From Streptomyces sp. NBC_00654 (GTDB taxonomy: Bacteria; Actinomycetota; Actinomycetes; Streptomycetales; Streptomycetaceae): DNA of 64,000 bases. The position numbers were made by a program, and so were the translations under genes. Numbering within the stretch: the stretch's first letter is position 1; every line of letters starts with the position of its first letter. This document shows, one piece after another, positions 46,625 to 55,134 of this stretch. The stretch covers positions 2,671,362-2,735,361 of the forward strand of contig NZ_JAPEOB010000002.1 of assembly GCF_026341775.1 (NCBI RefSeq), in the 5' to 3' direction. The notes beneath the pieces are model-generated. The model ran no database searches and was not told the DNA's origin. It saw only the letters and a program-made list of their open reading frames with translations.

Positions 46625-47103
46625 AGCTGACGTATCGCGACGAGTGGCGAGTGATGGTCACTCTCAAGCCTCGCCGCCCCGCCGACCTCGGGCTCACCGG
46701 CCTCGACGAACTCGCCGAGTTCGTCGCCGCGAGCGGGCCGATCACGGTCGCGGTTCTGCCGCGCCGCCTCGGCAGCCTCGGGTTCGGCGCCCTGTCCATG
46801 AGTGACAGCCTCGTGAGCCGCGACGTCGAGGGCGACTACCGGCGACGCTGCGACGAGATCGCCGCCGAGCTGCGGCAGCGCCCGCAGGTCGACGAGGTGA
46901 CCGTCACCTGCAGCGAGACGCACACGTGCTCGTACTGCCGGTTGCGGTGGGAGGTGCTCACCGCAGACGAGGCGGCCGACGACTCGACGAATCAGGACGA
47001 GCGCAGCGTCGAGGGCGAGCCCGTGTGCTGCGGCGAGGCGATCGCCGAGTTCCGTACCGAGCGGGGCATTCCGCAGCTCGCCGAGGCGGGTGAGCGCGCG
47101 TGA
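46621..47103 (+). CDS. Hypothetical protein with C-terminal cysteine cluster
   Basis: The product is about 160 aa, beginning at GTG 46621 (GTGA overlap). The N-terminal half is alpha/beta (WRVMVTLKPRRPADLGLTGLDELAEFVAASG). The C-terminal half contains CSETHTCSYC and later VCCGEAI, enough cysteines for one zinc site. Role unknown. Confidence 0.72.
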   Translation: MKLTYRDEWRVMVTLKPRRPADLGLTGLDELAEFVAASGPITVAVLPRRLGSLGFGALSMSDSLVSRDVEGDYRRRCDEIAAELRQRPQVDEVTVTCSETHTCSYCRLRWEVLTADEAADDSTNQDERSVEGEPVCCGEAIAEFRTERGIPQLAEAGERA

Positions 47104-47378
47104 TCCCGCTCCCCAACGCCCGCCGTGCGGCCGCCGAGTGCCTGCGCGAGTACGACCTCGACGGACTGCCCGAGTGGCGCCTCGCCGCCGACGACGACAC
47201 CGGCCGGACCGAGCCGCGGTGCATCGCGCCCGTGTGCCCCGACCCGGAGCACGAGCGGGTCGACGCGAGCGTGTACTCGTGCTGCCCCGGACCGGTCGTC
47301 GAGGTCGGCGACCGCGTGCTCGCCGAGTACCTCGTCGCGCTGCTCAATGACGACCGCGGGGCGGGTGAACAGTCGTGA
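47100..47378 (+). CDS. Small Cys-containing hypothetical protein
   Basis: The product is 92 aa; GTG 47100 overlaps the previous stop. Conserved-looking features are CIAPVCPDPEHE and YSCCPG, possibly a zinc site, followed by a helix (VLAEYLVALLNDD). Not recognised. Confidence 0.68.
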   Translation: MIPLPNARRAAAECLREYDLDGLPEWRLAADDDTGRTEPRCIAPVCPDPEHERVDASVYSCCPGPVVEVGDRVLAEYLVALLNDDRGAGEQS

Positions 47379-47950
47379 GCGCCCGGACCGTGATCGAGCA
47401 CGCGCTGCGCGTGTACTACGCCGACAGCCGCGACCCGCAGCACGTCGTCGAGCGGCTGCTCGCGCAGTACGACGCCGAGCGCGCGATCTCGCCGCTGTAC
47501 GTCGCCGACTACGACAGCGCCCCGCTGACCTTGCACCTGACCCGCGAGGCCGCCCGCGCCGCCTGCGACGACGTCGCCGAGGTGGACGCGCACGGCCGGT
47601 ATTGGGACTGGCGGACTGAAGACGGCGACGTCGATCGGCAGTTCTGGGCGCACCCCGACGACGACTCGCCCATCGGCTACACCGGCGGCGCCGTTTGGCA
47701 GATCAGCGTCGAGCCGAGTGAGAAGGACACCCGCGGCGGATCGCCGCAACAGGGCGAGTCCACTCACGAGCAACGGCACCCGCGCCCGTGCGAGTTCCCG
47801 ACCGTGCTGCCGTGCCAGTGCCCGCGCCCGTCGGCGCTGCCCGAGTCGTCGTTCATCCGAGCCCGGTACCGCGCCCGCATCGGCGCGTTCTCCGCGGGCG
47901 TCAAGAACGGGCACGGCGACGCGCACCTGTGGGTGGGTGAGCTGCGGTGA
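47375..47950 (+). CDS. Hypothetical protein of the mobile element
   Basis: The product is 191 aa from GTG 47375 (GTGA overlap). N-terminal helices (TVIEHALRVYYADSRDPQHVVERLLAQYDAE) are followed by a mixed region and a Cys-containing patch (CEFPTVLPCQCPRP). It is coupled to the nuclease gene downstream. No family recognised. Confidence 0.7.
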   Translation: MSARTVIEHALRVYYADSRDPQHVVERLLAQYDAERAISPLYVADYDSAPLTLHLTREAARAACDDVAEVDAHGRYWDWRTEDGDVDRQFWAHPDDDSPIGYTGGAVWQISVEPSEKDTRGGSPQQGESTHEQRHPRPCEFPTVLPCQCPRPSALPESSFIRARYRARIGAFSAGVKNGHGDAHLWVGELR

Positions 47951-48774
47951 CCGACCCGAAGTGGGCCGTCGCGACCGACCGGGGTCGGTACTACCAGGAC
48001 CCCGCCGGGGGGCCGGACCTGATCAGCGTCACGAACGCGCTGTCGAGCATCGCGAAACCGGCGCTCGTGCCGTGGGCAGCCGGCCTTACCGCCGACGCCG
48101 TCATCGCCGACCCGATCGCGACCGCCCGGCGAGCACGGACCGAGCCGACCGCGCTGCGACGCGAACTCGTGGCGGTGTCACGGGAGTACACCGACAAGGC
48201 TCGCGACCTCGGCACGCGGGTGCACCTGCGGGCCGTGTCGCTCGTGCTGAACACGCCCTACCCGTACGACCCCGAGGTCGAGCCGTACGCGGTGCAGCTC
48301 GCCGCGTGGTTCCGGCTGTGGCGCGTCGACTTCGAGCGCGACGTGTTGGCGGTCGAGATGACTGTCATGAACCGCAAGCGCGGGTACGCCGGGACCGGCG
48401 ATCTGTGGGTGTGGCTGCCGACCGGCCGGTATCGGCGGCGGCAGTTGTGGCTCATCGACTACAAGACGAGCGCGAAGAAGCCGGCGAGCACGGTCTACGA
48501 CGATCAGCCGCTGCAGCTCGCCGGCCTGCGGCACGCCCCCGAGTGGCTGCTGCCGGACGACAGCAGCGAGCCGGCGCCGCGGGTGCACCGTACGGCGCTC
48601 CTGAACCTGCGGACGCGCAGTCGTCGGCTCATCGAAGTGCCGTCCGGCCGGCGTCAGTTCCGGGCGTTCCTCGGCGCTCTCGAAACCTCCCGCTACCTGC
48701 ATGACGCCCCGACCTCGTATCCGGCGGTCGACCCGCCGTGGGCGCCGGGCGCATCCGATCGAAAGGCAGCGTGA
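47947..48774 (+). CDS. PD-(D/E)XK nuclease (phage exonuclease / RecB-Cas4 type)
   Basis: The product is 275 aa. The core motifs are ordered as in RecB/Cas4-family nucleases: GxxxH region with H93 (LGTRVHLRA), D152 in YAGTGDLWVW, the D171-Y-K173 signature in IDYKTS, and the following Gln motif (QPLQLAGLRHA). Such enzymes resect double-stranded DNA in phage recombination systems. It is immediately followed by a gp3-like gene in the slot often held by a single-strand annealing protein. The GTG start overlaps the previous stop. Confidence 0.82.
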   Translation: MTDPKWAVATDRGRYYQDPAGGPDLISVTNALSSIAKPALVPWAAGLTADAVIADPIATARRARTEPTALRRELVAVSREYTDKARDLGTRVHLRAVSLVLNTPYPYDPEVEPYAVQLAAWFRLWRVDFERDVLAVEMTVMNRKRGYAGTGDLWVWLPTGRYRRRQLWLIDYKTSAKKPASTVYDDQPLQLAGLRHAPEWLLPDDSSEPAPRVHRTALLNLRTRSRRLIEVPSGRRQFRAFLGALETSRYLHDAPTSYPAVDPPWAPGASDRKAA

Positions 48775-48776
48775 CC

Positions 48777-49883
48777 ATGGGATCGCGCATCATGACCATG
48801 AAGCGGCAGGCGGCCGAACTCGGCCGCATCCGCACCGGCTACAGCCGGCCCAACCCGAAGCCGAACGGGCGGCCGATCCCGGTCAAGTCCAAGACGTTCA
48901 TCCTCACGTCGCACTCGCGCGAGTACGTCGCGGCCGCGGCCGAGCTGTACGGCGGCCGGGTCGAGCAGTGGACCCCGCAGGGGCAGCCCGTCGCGCAGTG
49001 GCGGGTCATCACCGAGGCGACCGAGCTGCGGGCGATCCTGCCCGCCGGCGACCCGCTCGACCAGTCAAACGAGATGTGGACGGGCGGCGGCTGCGCGCGG
49101 CGCTGCGACGGCGTGACCGAGCGCCTGTCGGGCGACCCGTGCATCTGCCTCGCGCGGTACGGCGAGGACTGGCACGAGCGCCCCGCCGACGAGGTGTGCC
49201 GCCCGACGTCCCGCGTCGGCGTGTTCCTGCCCGATCTTCCCGACCTCGGCGTGTGGCGGATCGAGACGAAGTCGTATTACGCGGCCGACGCGCTCGCCGG
49301 CGGGCTCGACACCGTGCTGCAGGCGACGGGCGGCAAGGGCATGATGCCCGTCCGCATGTGGATCGAGCAGCGCAAGGCACTGCGCAAGGGCAAGACAAAG
49401 CAGTTCCAAGTGATCATGATCGTGCCGTCGCTGCCGAAGCTGCGGCACGCCCTTACCGGTCCGATCAGCACGGCGGCCGCCCTCGATCCGGCAAGCCTCA
49501 ATCGGCCCGCGATCGAGGCCGCGCCCGCCGAGCTGCCCGACTACCTCGCCGACGCCCGCGCGTGCCGTACGTCCGCCGAGGTGCGCGAGGTGTGGCACCG
49601 GGCGAACCGCGCCGGGCACGTCGCCCGCGACGGGTCCGACGAGCTGTCGCGCGACCTCATGCGGATCGCCGAGGACATCGACAAGGGGATCGACCCGACG
49701 ACGGGCGAGGTCGGCGACCAGGACGACGGCGGCGAGGGCGACGAACTCGGGCCGGACGACGACGGCGTGTACGACGTCGAGGTGCTCGGCGAGGGCGACC
49801 AGGACGCAACCGAACCGCCGACCGCGCAGCCCGCGACCTCATGGCCGGCGGCGGCGCAGCCCGGATCGGGGGCACGCCGATGA
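48777..49883 (+). CDS. phiC31 gp3-like protein (recombination directionality factor family)
   Basis: The product is 368 aa. Residues about 15-230 resemble the gp3-like family: TFILTSHSREYVAAAAELYGG, NEMWTGGGCARRCDGVTERLSG, CICLA, CRPTSRVGVFLPDLPDLGVWRIE and a helix rich in Lys/Arg (RMWIEQRKALRKGKTKQF). The cysteines suggest a zinc site. In phiC31, gp3 redirects a serine integrase toward excision, yet this element has a tyrosine integrase. Here it more likely serves DNA recombination with the upstream nuclease. The C-terminal 130 residues are acidic (long Asp/Glu/Gly run). Confidence 0.75.
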   Translation: MGSRIMTMKRQAAELGRIRTGYSRPNPKPNGRPIPVKSKTFILTSHSREYVAAAAELYGGRVEQWTPQGQPVAQWRVITEATELRAILPAGDPLDQSNEMWTGGGCARRCDGVTERLSGDPCICLARYGEDWHERPADEVCRPTSRVGVFLPDLPDLGVWRIETKSYYAADALAGGLDTVLQATGGKGMMPVRMWIEQRKALRKGKTKQFQVIMIVPSLPKLRHALTGPISTAAALDPASLNRPAIEAAPAELPDYLADARACRTSAEVREVWHRANRAGHVARDGSDELSRDLMRIAEDIDKGIDPTTGEVGDQDDGGEGDELGPDDDGVYDVEVLGEGDQDATEPPTAQPATSWPAAAQPGSGARR

Positions 49884-50695
49884 CGTGGCACTTCGGCCGA
49901 TGGTCCGCGTTCGATCTGGAGACGACGGGCGTCGACGTCGAGAACGACCGGATCGTGACCGGCGCTGTGCTCTCGCGCGGCGGCGGCATCGAGGCCGAGG
50001 CCGGCGAATGGCTCGCCGACCCCGGTGTCGAGATCCCCGCCGAGGCGACCGAGGTACACAAGATCACGACCGAGCATGCGCGAGCGAAGGGTGACCCGGC
50101 GCGCGACGTCGTACGCGAGATCGCCGCGGAACTCGCCGGGCAGGTGCTGCTCGCCGGCTCGGCGATCGTCGGGCACAACGTGTCGTACGACTTGACGCTG
50201 CTCGACCGCGAGTGCCGCCGGTACGAACTGCCGACCCTGCACGACCGGCTCGACGGCACCCCGCTGCACGTGATCGACACTCGCGTGCTCGACCAGCACG
50301 CCGACCAGTTCCGCAAGCGCCCGAGCGAGCAGCAAGGGGCGCGGCAGCTCGTCACGCTCGCGCAGGTCTACGGCGTGCCGTGGGACGACGAGGCGGCGCA
50401 CGGCTGCTCGTTCGACGCACTCGCCGCCGCACAGATCGCCCGCTCGATCGCGGAGATCGCACACACGCGGTGGCGTGACTTGCCCGAGCGGATCCAAGCG
50501 ATCCGGCGGCCGCGGTTCTACGCGTTCCGCGATCTCTCGCTCGCCGAGCTGCACGCCGCACAGATCGAGTGGGCGGCCGAGCAGGCGGCCGGGCTCGAAA
50601 AGCACTTCCGGAAGACAGACCCGAACGCGGTCGTCGACCGCGCGTGGCCGCTGCGCCCGTGGGTCGAGCCGAGCACCGAAGGGGCACCCGCATGA
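49880..50695 (+). CDS. DEDDh 3'-5' exonuclease, DnaQ-like
   Basis: The product is 271 aa. Exo I is FDLETTG (Asp12, Glu14 near the N-terminus), Exo II is GHNVSYDLTLLDRE, and Exo III is HGCSFDALAAAQI with the His-x4-Asp of the DEDDh class. It proofreads or trims 3' ends. ATG 49880 overlaps the previous stop. The C-terminal 60 residues (ELHAAQIEWAAEQAAGLEKHFRK) form an added helical tail. Confidence 0.9.
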   Translation: MTWHFGRWSAFDLETTGVDVENDRIVTGAVLSRGGGIEAEAGEWLADPGVEIPAEATEVHKITTEHARAKGDPARDVVREIAAELAGQVLLAGSAIVGHNVSYDLTLLDRECRRYELPTLHDRLDGTPLHVIDTRVLDQHADQFRKRPSEQQGARQLVTLAQVYGVPWDDEAAHGCSFDALAAAQIARSIAEIAHTRWRDLPERIQAIRRPRFYAFRDLSLAELHAAQIEWAAEQAAGLEKHFRKTDPNAVVDRAWPLRPWVEPSTEGAPA

Positions 50696-51162
50696 CCGAC
50701 CGGAACATCATCGGATTCGACGTCGACCGCAACGGCAGCGCCGTGATCGTGGTCGCGGTGCAGCGCGACGGCTCGTACACCGTGCGCACGCCGGGCGTGT
50801 GCAAGTCGCTCGCCGCCGAGCTGCTGCGCGGGATCGCCGACCGGCTCGACGCCGAACACGGCCCGTTCCCCTGCACCCCGGCGCCCGAGCAGCACGACCG
50901 GCCGCGCGAGGACCGGCCGGCCGACCCGCGCGGCGGCCGCCTCGACCGCGACCGCGGCGTGTACCGCGACCCCCGCGGGGACTCGTGGGACCTGTCGCTG
51001 TTGTGGGGCGACGAGTTCGACCGCGAGTGGAAGTGGCACGGCAGCACTGACCGGCTCGGCGAGCCGCTGCTGCGGGCCGAGGACGACGGCGAGGTGCAGC
51101 CGCTCGGCGTGCTGCGCGCCCTGTACGGCCCGATCAGTCCGCGCTCGGGCGGTGCGGCATGA
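50692..51162 (+). CDS. Hypothetical protein between exonuclease and RuvC-like genes
   Basis: The product is 156 aa, ATG overlapping the previous stop. An N-terminal alpha/beta part (NIIGFDVDRNGSAVIVVAVQRDGSYTVRTPG) has the look of an RNase H-like strand pair, but no complete active site is visible. A charged Arg/Asp-rich linker and a short C-terminal domain with LSLLWGDEFDREWKWHG follow. Not assigned. Confidence 0.7.
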   Translation: MTDRNIIGFDVDRNGSAVIVVAVQRDGSYTVRTPGVCKSLAAELLRGIADRLDAEHGPFPCTPAPEQHDRPREDRPADPRGGRLDRDRGVYRDPRGDSWDLSLLWGDEFDREWKWHGSTDRLGEPLLRAEDDGEVQPLGVLRALYGPISPRSGGAA

Positions 51163-51785
51163 CGCACTCGATCCCCGGACTGATCGCCGTGGGCGACGAG
51201 CCGCTGCTCGCCGACCGCCGCACCGGCAGCCCCGACGAGTTCCGCGTGTTCGGGCTCGACCTCTCAATCACCTCGACCGGCGTGTGCAGGCCCGACGGCT
51301 CGACGTTCCGGATCCGGACCCGGCAGAAGGACGGACCGCGCCGGCTGCTGCACATCCGGGGGGCCCTGATCGCCGAGATCGCCGAGCACCGGCCGCACCT
51401 CGCCGTGATTGAGGATCTGCCGACCCGCATGCACCCGAGGTCGCTCAAGCCGATCGCCGCCCTGCACGGCGTCGTGCAAGCGCTGCTGCTCGACGCCGAC
51501 GTGCCGTGGGCGTACGTGGCCCCGGCGACGTTGAAGAAGTACGCCGCCGACAACGGCGCCGCCTCGAAACGGGACATGACCGCGGCCGCGTTCCTCGCCG
51601 ACGGCGCGCAGTTCGAGAACGACGAGGGCGCCGACCAGGCCGACGCATGGTGGCTGCGCGCGGCCGGCTACGACTGGTGCGGGCTGCCGCGGTTCTCGAT
51701 GCCGCAGGCGCAGCGCGACGCCCTCGGCAAGGCGGATTGGCCCGACGCGTACGTGCAGCGCTACGTGATGGGGGCGGCCGCATGA
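51159..51785 (+). CDS. RuvC-like Holliday junction nuclease
   Basis: The product is 208 aa with an RNase H-like fold. The first catalytic Asp is in FGLDLSITSTG, the Glu in LAVIEDLP, and the last acidic cluster in EGADQADAWWLRAAG. LKKYAADNGAASKRDM contains the basic patch expected near the junction-binding surface. It probably resolves recombination or replication intermediates of the element. Coupled by ATGA. Confidence 0.85.
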   Translation: MTHSIPGLIAVGDEPLLADRRTGSPDEFRVFGLDLSITSTGVCRPDGSTFRIRTRQKDGPRRLLHIRGALIAEIAEHRPHLAVIEDLPTRMHPRSLKPIAALHGVVQALLLDADVPWAYVAPATLKKYAADNGAASKRDMTAAAFLADGAQFENDEGADQADAWWLRAAGYDWCGLPRFSMPQAQRDALGKADWPDAYVQRYVMGAAA

Positions 51786-52891
51786 TCGTCGAGGGATTCG
51801 GGGGGCCCGGCGGTTGGGCCGTCGCACTCAAGCGGCGCGGCGCGCGGCACGTCGGTATGGAGACCGACCGCGACGCGTGCGCCACGCGTGCCGCGGCCGG
51901 CCACCCGACGATCCGGTGTGACGTGACCGCCTACCCGACCGCCCCGTTCCGCGACCGGATCACGGGCAAGGTCGACTCACCGGTGTGCACGCCGTACTCG
52001 CGCGCCGGGAAGGGGCTCGGAAAGGTCGATCAGCCGGTCGTCGCGCAGGCGATTGACGACCTCGCGCACGGCCGGGACACCCGCGCCGCGCTGCGGGCCG
52101 AGTGCGCCGACAAGCTGTCGATCCTGGCGGCCGAGCCGATGCGGTGGCATCACGACCTGCGCCCCGAGTGGATCGTGATGGAACAGGTGCCCGACGTGCT
52201 GCCGCTGTGGCAGCAGTACGTCGAGGTGCTCACCCGCTGGGGGTACTCGGCGTCGGCGCGCGTGCTGAACGCTGCCGACTACGGCGTGCCGCAGACCCGT
52301 CGCCGGGCGGTTCTCGCCGCCTCGCGGATCCGCGAGGTCGTGTGGCCCGAGCCGACGCACTACGACCCGGCACGCGGCGATTGGTTGTGGGGGACGCCGT
52401 GGGTGTCGATGGCCGAGGCGCTCGGGCTGCCGCCCGGCGTGGTGGTGAACACCCGCGGTGACCGGCCGAAGGACGAGCGGGGGCGGGCGGCGGGCGGGAA
52501 CGAGTTCCCGGCCGACGGCCCGAGTAACGCCCTTACTGGCCGGGCCCGTTCCTGGAAACTCCGCTCCGGTCAAGTCTGGAAGTCGCGCCCCGATCAGCCC
52601 GTCGAGCGGTACGAACGCGCGATCAGCGCACCCGCTTTCACCATCACCGGGTCGGCGATCAGTTGCAAATGGGTGGGCGACGGCATCGAGGAGCGCAACC
52701 TTTCGTTGGCGGAAGCGGCGACTCTCCAGACGTTCCCGGCCGGGCACCCGTTCCACGGAACCCGCACCTCGCAGTTCAGGCAGGTCGGGAACGCGATACC
52801 GCCACTGCTCGCCGAGGTCGTGTTCGAGGCCGCGGCCGGCCCGGTAGTCGATCGGGACGGCAGCGAGCTACGCGTCGAGGTCGCGGTATGA
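51782..52891 (+). CDS. DNA cytosine-5 methyltransferase, atypical motif IV
   Basis: The product is 369 aa. Motif I is VEGFGGPGGWAVAL, motif VI MEQVPDV (usually ENV), motif VIII QTRRRAVL and motif X QVGNAIPP. The catalytic Cys69 lies in SPVCTPYSRAG, where the family normally has Pro before Cys; here it is Val. No restriction endonuclease gene is adjacent, so this is an orphan enzyme. It may protect the element's DNA against host restriction. The start overlaps the RuvC-like stop (ATGA). Confidence 0.88.
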   Translation: MIVEGFGGPGGWAVALKRRGARHVGMETDRDACATRAAAGHPTIRCDVTAYPTAPFRDRITGKVDSPVCTPYSRAGKGLGKVDQPVVAQAIDDLAHGRDTRAALRAECADKLSILAAEPMRWHHDLRPEWIVMEQVPDVLPLWQQYVEVLTRWGYSASARVLNAADYGVPQTRRRAVLAASRIREVVWPEPTHYDPARGDWLWGTPWVSMAEALGLPPGVVVNTRGDRPKDERGRAAGGNEFPADGPSNALTGRARSWKLRSGQVWKSRPDQPVERYERAISAPAFTITGSAISCKWVGDGIEERNLSLAEAATLQTFPAGHPFHGTRTSQFRQVGNAIPPLLAEVVFEAAAGPVVDRDGSELRVEVAV

Positions 52892-53094
52892 GGCGCCGCT
52901 GCGCCGCGGCCGGCGCCCCCACCATCCCCGGCACGGCTGTGAAGCCGCGCCGCCGGACGTCCGACGAGATCACCGCGGCGATGTCGCGGCCGGTTCCGCC
53001 GGTCCCTGATCAGGGCGACCTCGTCGAGCACTGGCGCGACTGCGGGTTGCTCGACGACGAGGCGGTCGACGCCCTCGGCGGCGAGCAGCCGTGA
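52888..53094 (+). CDS. Small hypothetical protein
   Basis: The product is 68 aa, ATG overlapping the methyltransferase stop. A basic N-terminus and an acidic C-terminus (VEHWRDCGLLDDEAVDALGGEQP). No function visible. Confidence 0.6.
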   Translation: MRRRCAAAGAPTIPGTAVKPRRRTSDEITAAMSRPVPPVPDQGDLVEHWRDCGLLDDEAVDALGGEQP

Positions 53095-53366
53095 AGGGGC
53101 TCGGGCCGACCATCGGCAACCCGCACCCCGGCTACGGGCTGCGGGTCCGCCTCGACAGCAACAAGGCGAAGAGCCTCGCCTCGGGCGACTTCACGTGCCC
53201 GTGCGGGCACGCCGAGGACGCCGTCGGATACGCCGAGGTCGAGTTGCTCGCCGTCCGCTACGGCCGGCACCGCCGCGACGAGTGCCCGATCCCCGAGGTC
53301 AGAGAAGAAGGCGCACGCCAGTACGCCGCTCTTGAGCGGTCCATGAAGAAGAAGCGAAGGAAGTGA
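53091..53366 (+). CDS. Small zinc-finger-like hypothetical protein
   Basis: The product is 91 aa, GTG overlap with the previous gene. FTCPCGHAEDA and a later CPIPE segment offer Cys/His ligands. The C-terminus is strongly basic (MKKKRRK), suggesting nucleic-acid contact. Not recognised. Confidence 0.68.
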   Translation: MKGLGPTIGNPHPGYGLRVRLDSNKAKSLASGDFTCPCGHAEDAVGYAEVELLAVRYGRHRRDECPIPEVREEGARQYAALERSMKKKRRK

Positions 53367-53373
53367 CTCACCC

Positions 53374-53817
53374 ATGCCGAGGCTGAACGAAGATGCCGAG
53401 GTCGAGGTCAAGCTCGACAGTGCCGGCGCGATGCTGCAGCAGGCGATTCCCGCGATCCTGCGCCGCGGGCTGTTCGAGGCGCCCGGATCGAGGATCGTCG
53501 CGGTCGTCGAGTTCGCGAGTACGACGTACACCGGGCACGCGGCCGACGAGGACAAAGACCCGCAGGTAAAGCTCAGGGTCAAGCTCGCCGAGGTCGCCAC
53601 CGAGGGCGACACGATACGGCTGCTGCGCGAGGTGCAGCGCGCCATGTACCGGCAGCGCAAGATGAACGGCACGCTCGACGAGATCGGGCCCGGCTCGCAG
53701 GACGTCGAGGCGACCGTCGCCGCGCTGCTCGCCGAGCAGCCGACCGAGGTCGAGTTCGAGGTGCACGAGGAACGCAAGCGTGCGCAGCGAGGCGGAAACC
53801 GAGCCGAGCAGTTCTGA
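53374..53817 (+). CDS. Hypothetical protein, beta-rich with helical tail
   Basis: The product is 147 aa. N-terminal strands (EVEVKLDSAGAML, SRIVAVVEFASTTYTGH, PQVKLRVKLAEVATEGDT) are followed by helices containing LREVQRAMYRQRKMNGTLDEIG. It resembles proteins commonly found beside nuclease genes in Streptomyces prophages, but I cannot assign a function. TGA and the next ATG share one base. Confidence 0.7.
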   Translation: MPRLNEDAEVEVKLDSAGAMLQQAIPAILRRGLFEAPGSRIVAVVEFASTTYTGHAADEDKDPQVKLRVKLAEVATEGDTIRLLREVQRAMYRQRKMNGTLDEIGPGSQDVEATVAALLAEQPTEVEFEVHEERKRAQRGGNRAEQF

Positions 53818-54191
53818 TGCCCCGCCCCCCGAGCAGCAGTGGCGGCGCTCGTCGTGAGCGCTGCCGCTGCGGCCGCACCGTACTGCGGCAGCTCGTCGGC
53901 AACCGTGCGGCGCTCGCTGTGACCGCCGACGCCGACGAACTGACCGCCGCGGCGGCCGCGTTGCTGCGCGAGCCGAACCGGCTCGACTGGTGTGTACGCA
54001 CCTCGGCGGGCGGACCCGACCTGCAGTGGGCCGACTGCCACCGACGCAAGGCGGAGTGCACCCGCCCGCACGTGATCGACCATCAGTGCACGGCGCCCCC
54101 CGGCACTGGCGCCCACGCCCACGGGCGCGGGCGAGGCGGGCGCCGCCCCCGTACGACCTCGGTTCCCGAGGGACAGCTCACCCTCGGATAG
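53817..54191 (+). CDS. Cys-rich hypothetical protein
   Basis: The product is 124 aa. RCRCGRTVLRQLVG near the N-terminus and later WCVRTSAG, WADCHRRKAECTRPHVID suggest a treble-clef-like zinc site. It contains a degenerate copy of the dispersed palindrome (54111-54132), encoding AHAHGRGRG. Function unknown. Confidence 0.65.
   Translation: MPRPPSSSGGARRERCRCGRTVLRQLVGNRAALAVTADADELTAAAAALLREPNRLDWCVRTSAGGPDLQWADCHRRKAECTRPHVIDHQCTAPPGTGAHAHGRGRGGRRPRTTSVPEGQLTLG
54111..54132. repeat. Degenerate copy of the dispersed palindrome
   Basis: The left arm GCCCACGCCC is perfect; the right arm has one substitution (GGGCGCGGGC) and the centre is AC. It is inside the Cys-rich gene. Could be chance in GC-rich DNA. 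Confidence 0.4.
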
Positions 54192-54201
54192 GAGAACCCC
54201 G

Positions 54202-55134
54202 ATGCCATGGTTCGTCGTTGACGACAACGCCCACAGCCACCCGAAGATGATCGCCGCCGGGAACGCGGCGCTCGGGTTGTGGCTGCGCTGCGGCGCCTAC
54301 GCCGCACAGCACCTGACCGACGGCATCGTGCCCGGCGTCATCGCGAAGATGTACGGCTCGAAGCCGCAGATCGCGAAGTTGGTCGCTGCCGGGCTGTGGC
54401 ACGAACGCGGGCACTCGTGCAGGCACCCGAAGTGCGCGCAGCCGGCGCCCGGCGACTTTTTCATTCACGACTACCTCGCCCCGTACAACCCGTCGCGCGC
54501 CGAGGTAGAGAGCAAGCGCGAGCGGGCTGCAGAGAAGAAGCGGCGGCAGCGCGCCGTGCAAGATCCGCTGCCGAACCGTGGCGGATTCGCCGACGGTCTG
54601 AACGAGAACCGCGGACGATTCGACGACGATTCGTCGACGGACCGTACGCCGGAATATGACGACTACGCAGGTCGCGGCGGTGCGTCCCCTGGGGACAGCT
54701 CGGGGACTCGTGCGCACGCGAACCCCTCCCCTCCCCTCCCCTCCCACGAGGGGGGTGAAGGTAGAGAGGCACCTGCAGGCGGTATGCGCGGCCGGGCGGC
54801 TCTCTCTCAGATCGCCGCCGACTGGCAGCCGAGCGACGACGACGTGCGCGCCGCGCAGCTCGCCCGCGCCGACAGCGGCCGCGAGCAGCTCACCGGGCAG
54901 CAGATCGACGCCGTCACCCGCAAGTTCCGGCAGCGCATGCTCGACGACCAGGTGCGCGCCGCCGGGTTCGGCGGCCGCTGGCAGCAGTGGGCCGAGAACG
55001 AGCGCACCGAGGCGGCGCAGGGGCCGGGCGGCGTCGTCGTCCCCTTCGCGCAGCAGCCCATGACCAAGTCACAGCAGCAGCGCGCCGGGCTCGACCGGCT
55101 GCGCGAGCGCCTGAACGGAGGTACCGCGTCGTGA
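54202..55134 (+). CDS. Phage replisome organiser-like protein
   Basis: The product is 310 aa; AGGAG precedes ATG 54202. The N-terminal winged-helix-like region (WFVVDDNAHSHPKMIAAGN, ALGLWLRCGAYAAQHL, DGIVPGVIAKMYGSK) is typical of actinophage replication initiation proteins. A long disordered middle (about 110-190) and a C-terminal helical region rich in Gln/Arg follow. It starts after an 11-base gap, the largest in this stretch, suggesting independent translation. The next gene encodes a G39P-like helicase loader, which supports a replication role. Confidence 0.72.
   Translation: MPWFVVDDNAHSHPKMIAAGNAALGLWLRCGAYAAQHLTDGIVPGVIAKMYGSKPQIAKLVAAGLWHERGHSCRHPKCAQPAPGDFFIHDYLAPYNPSRAEVESKRERAAEKKRRQRAVQDPLPNRGGFADGLNENRGRFDDDSSTDRTPEYDDYAGRGGASPGDSSGTRAHANPSPPLPSHEGGEGREAPAGGMRGRAALSQIAADWQPSDDDVRAAQLARADSGREQLTGQQIDAVTRKFRQRMLDDQVRAAGFGGRWQQWAENERTEAAQGPGGVVVPFAQQPMTKSQQQRAGLDRLRERLNGGTAS

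Noticed and set aside
48701..49879. Upstream extension of the DnaQ-like frame
   Set aside because: It lies wholly inside the gp3-like gene and is Arg-rich; the true start overlaps the gp3-like stop.
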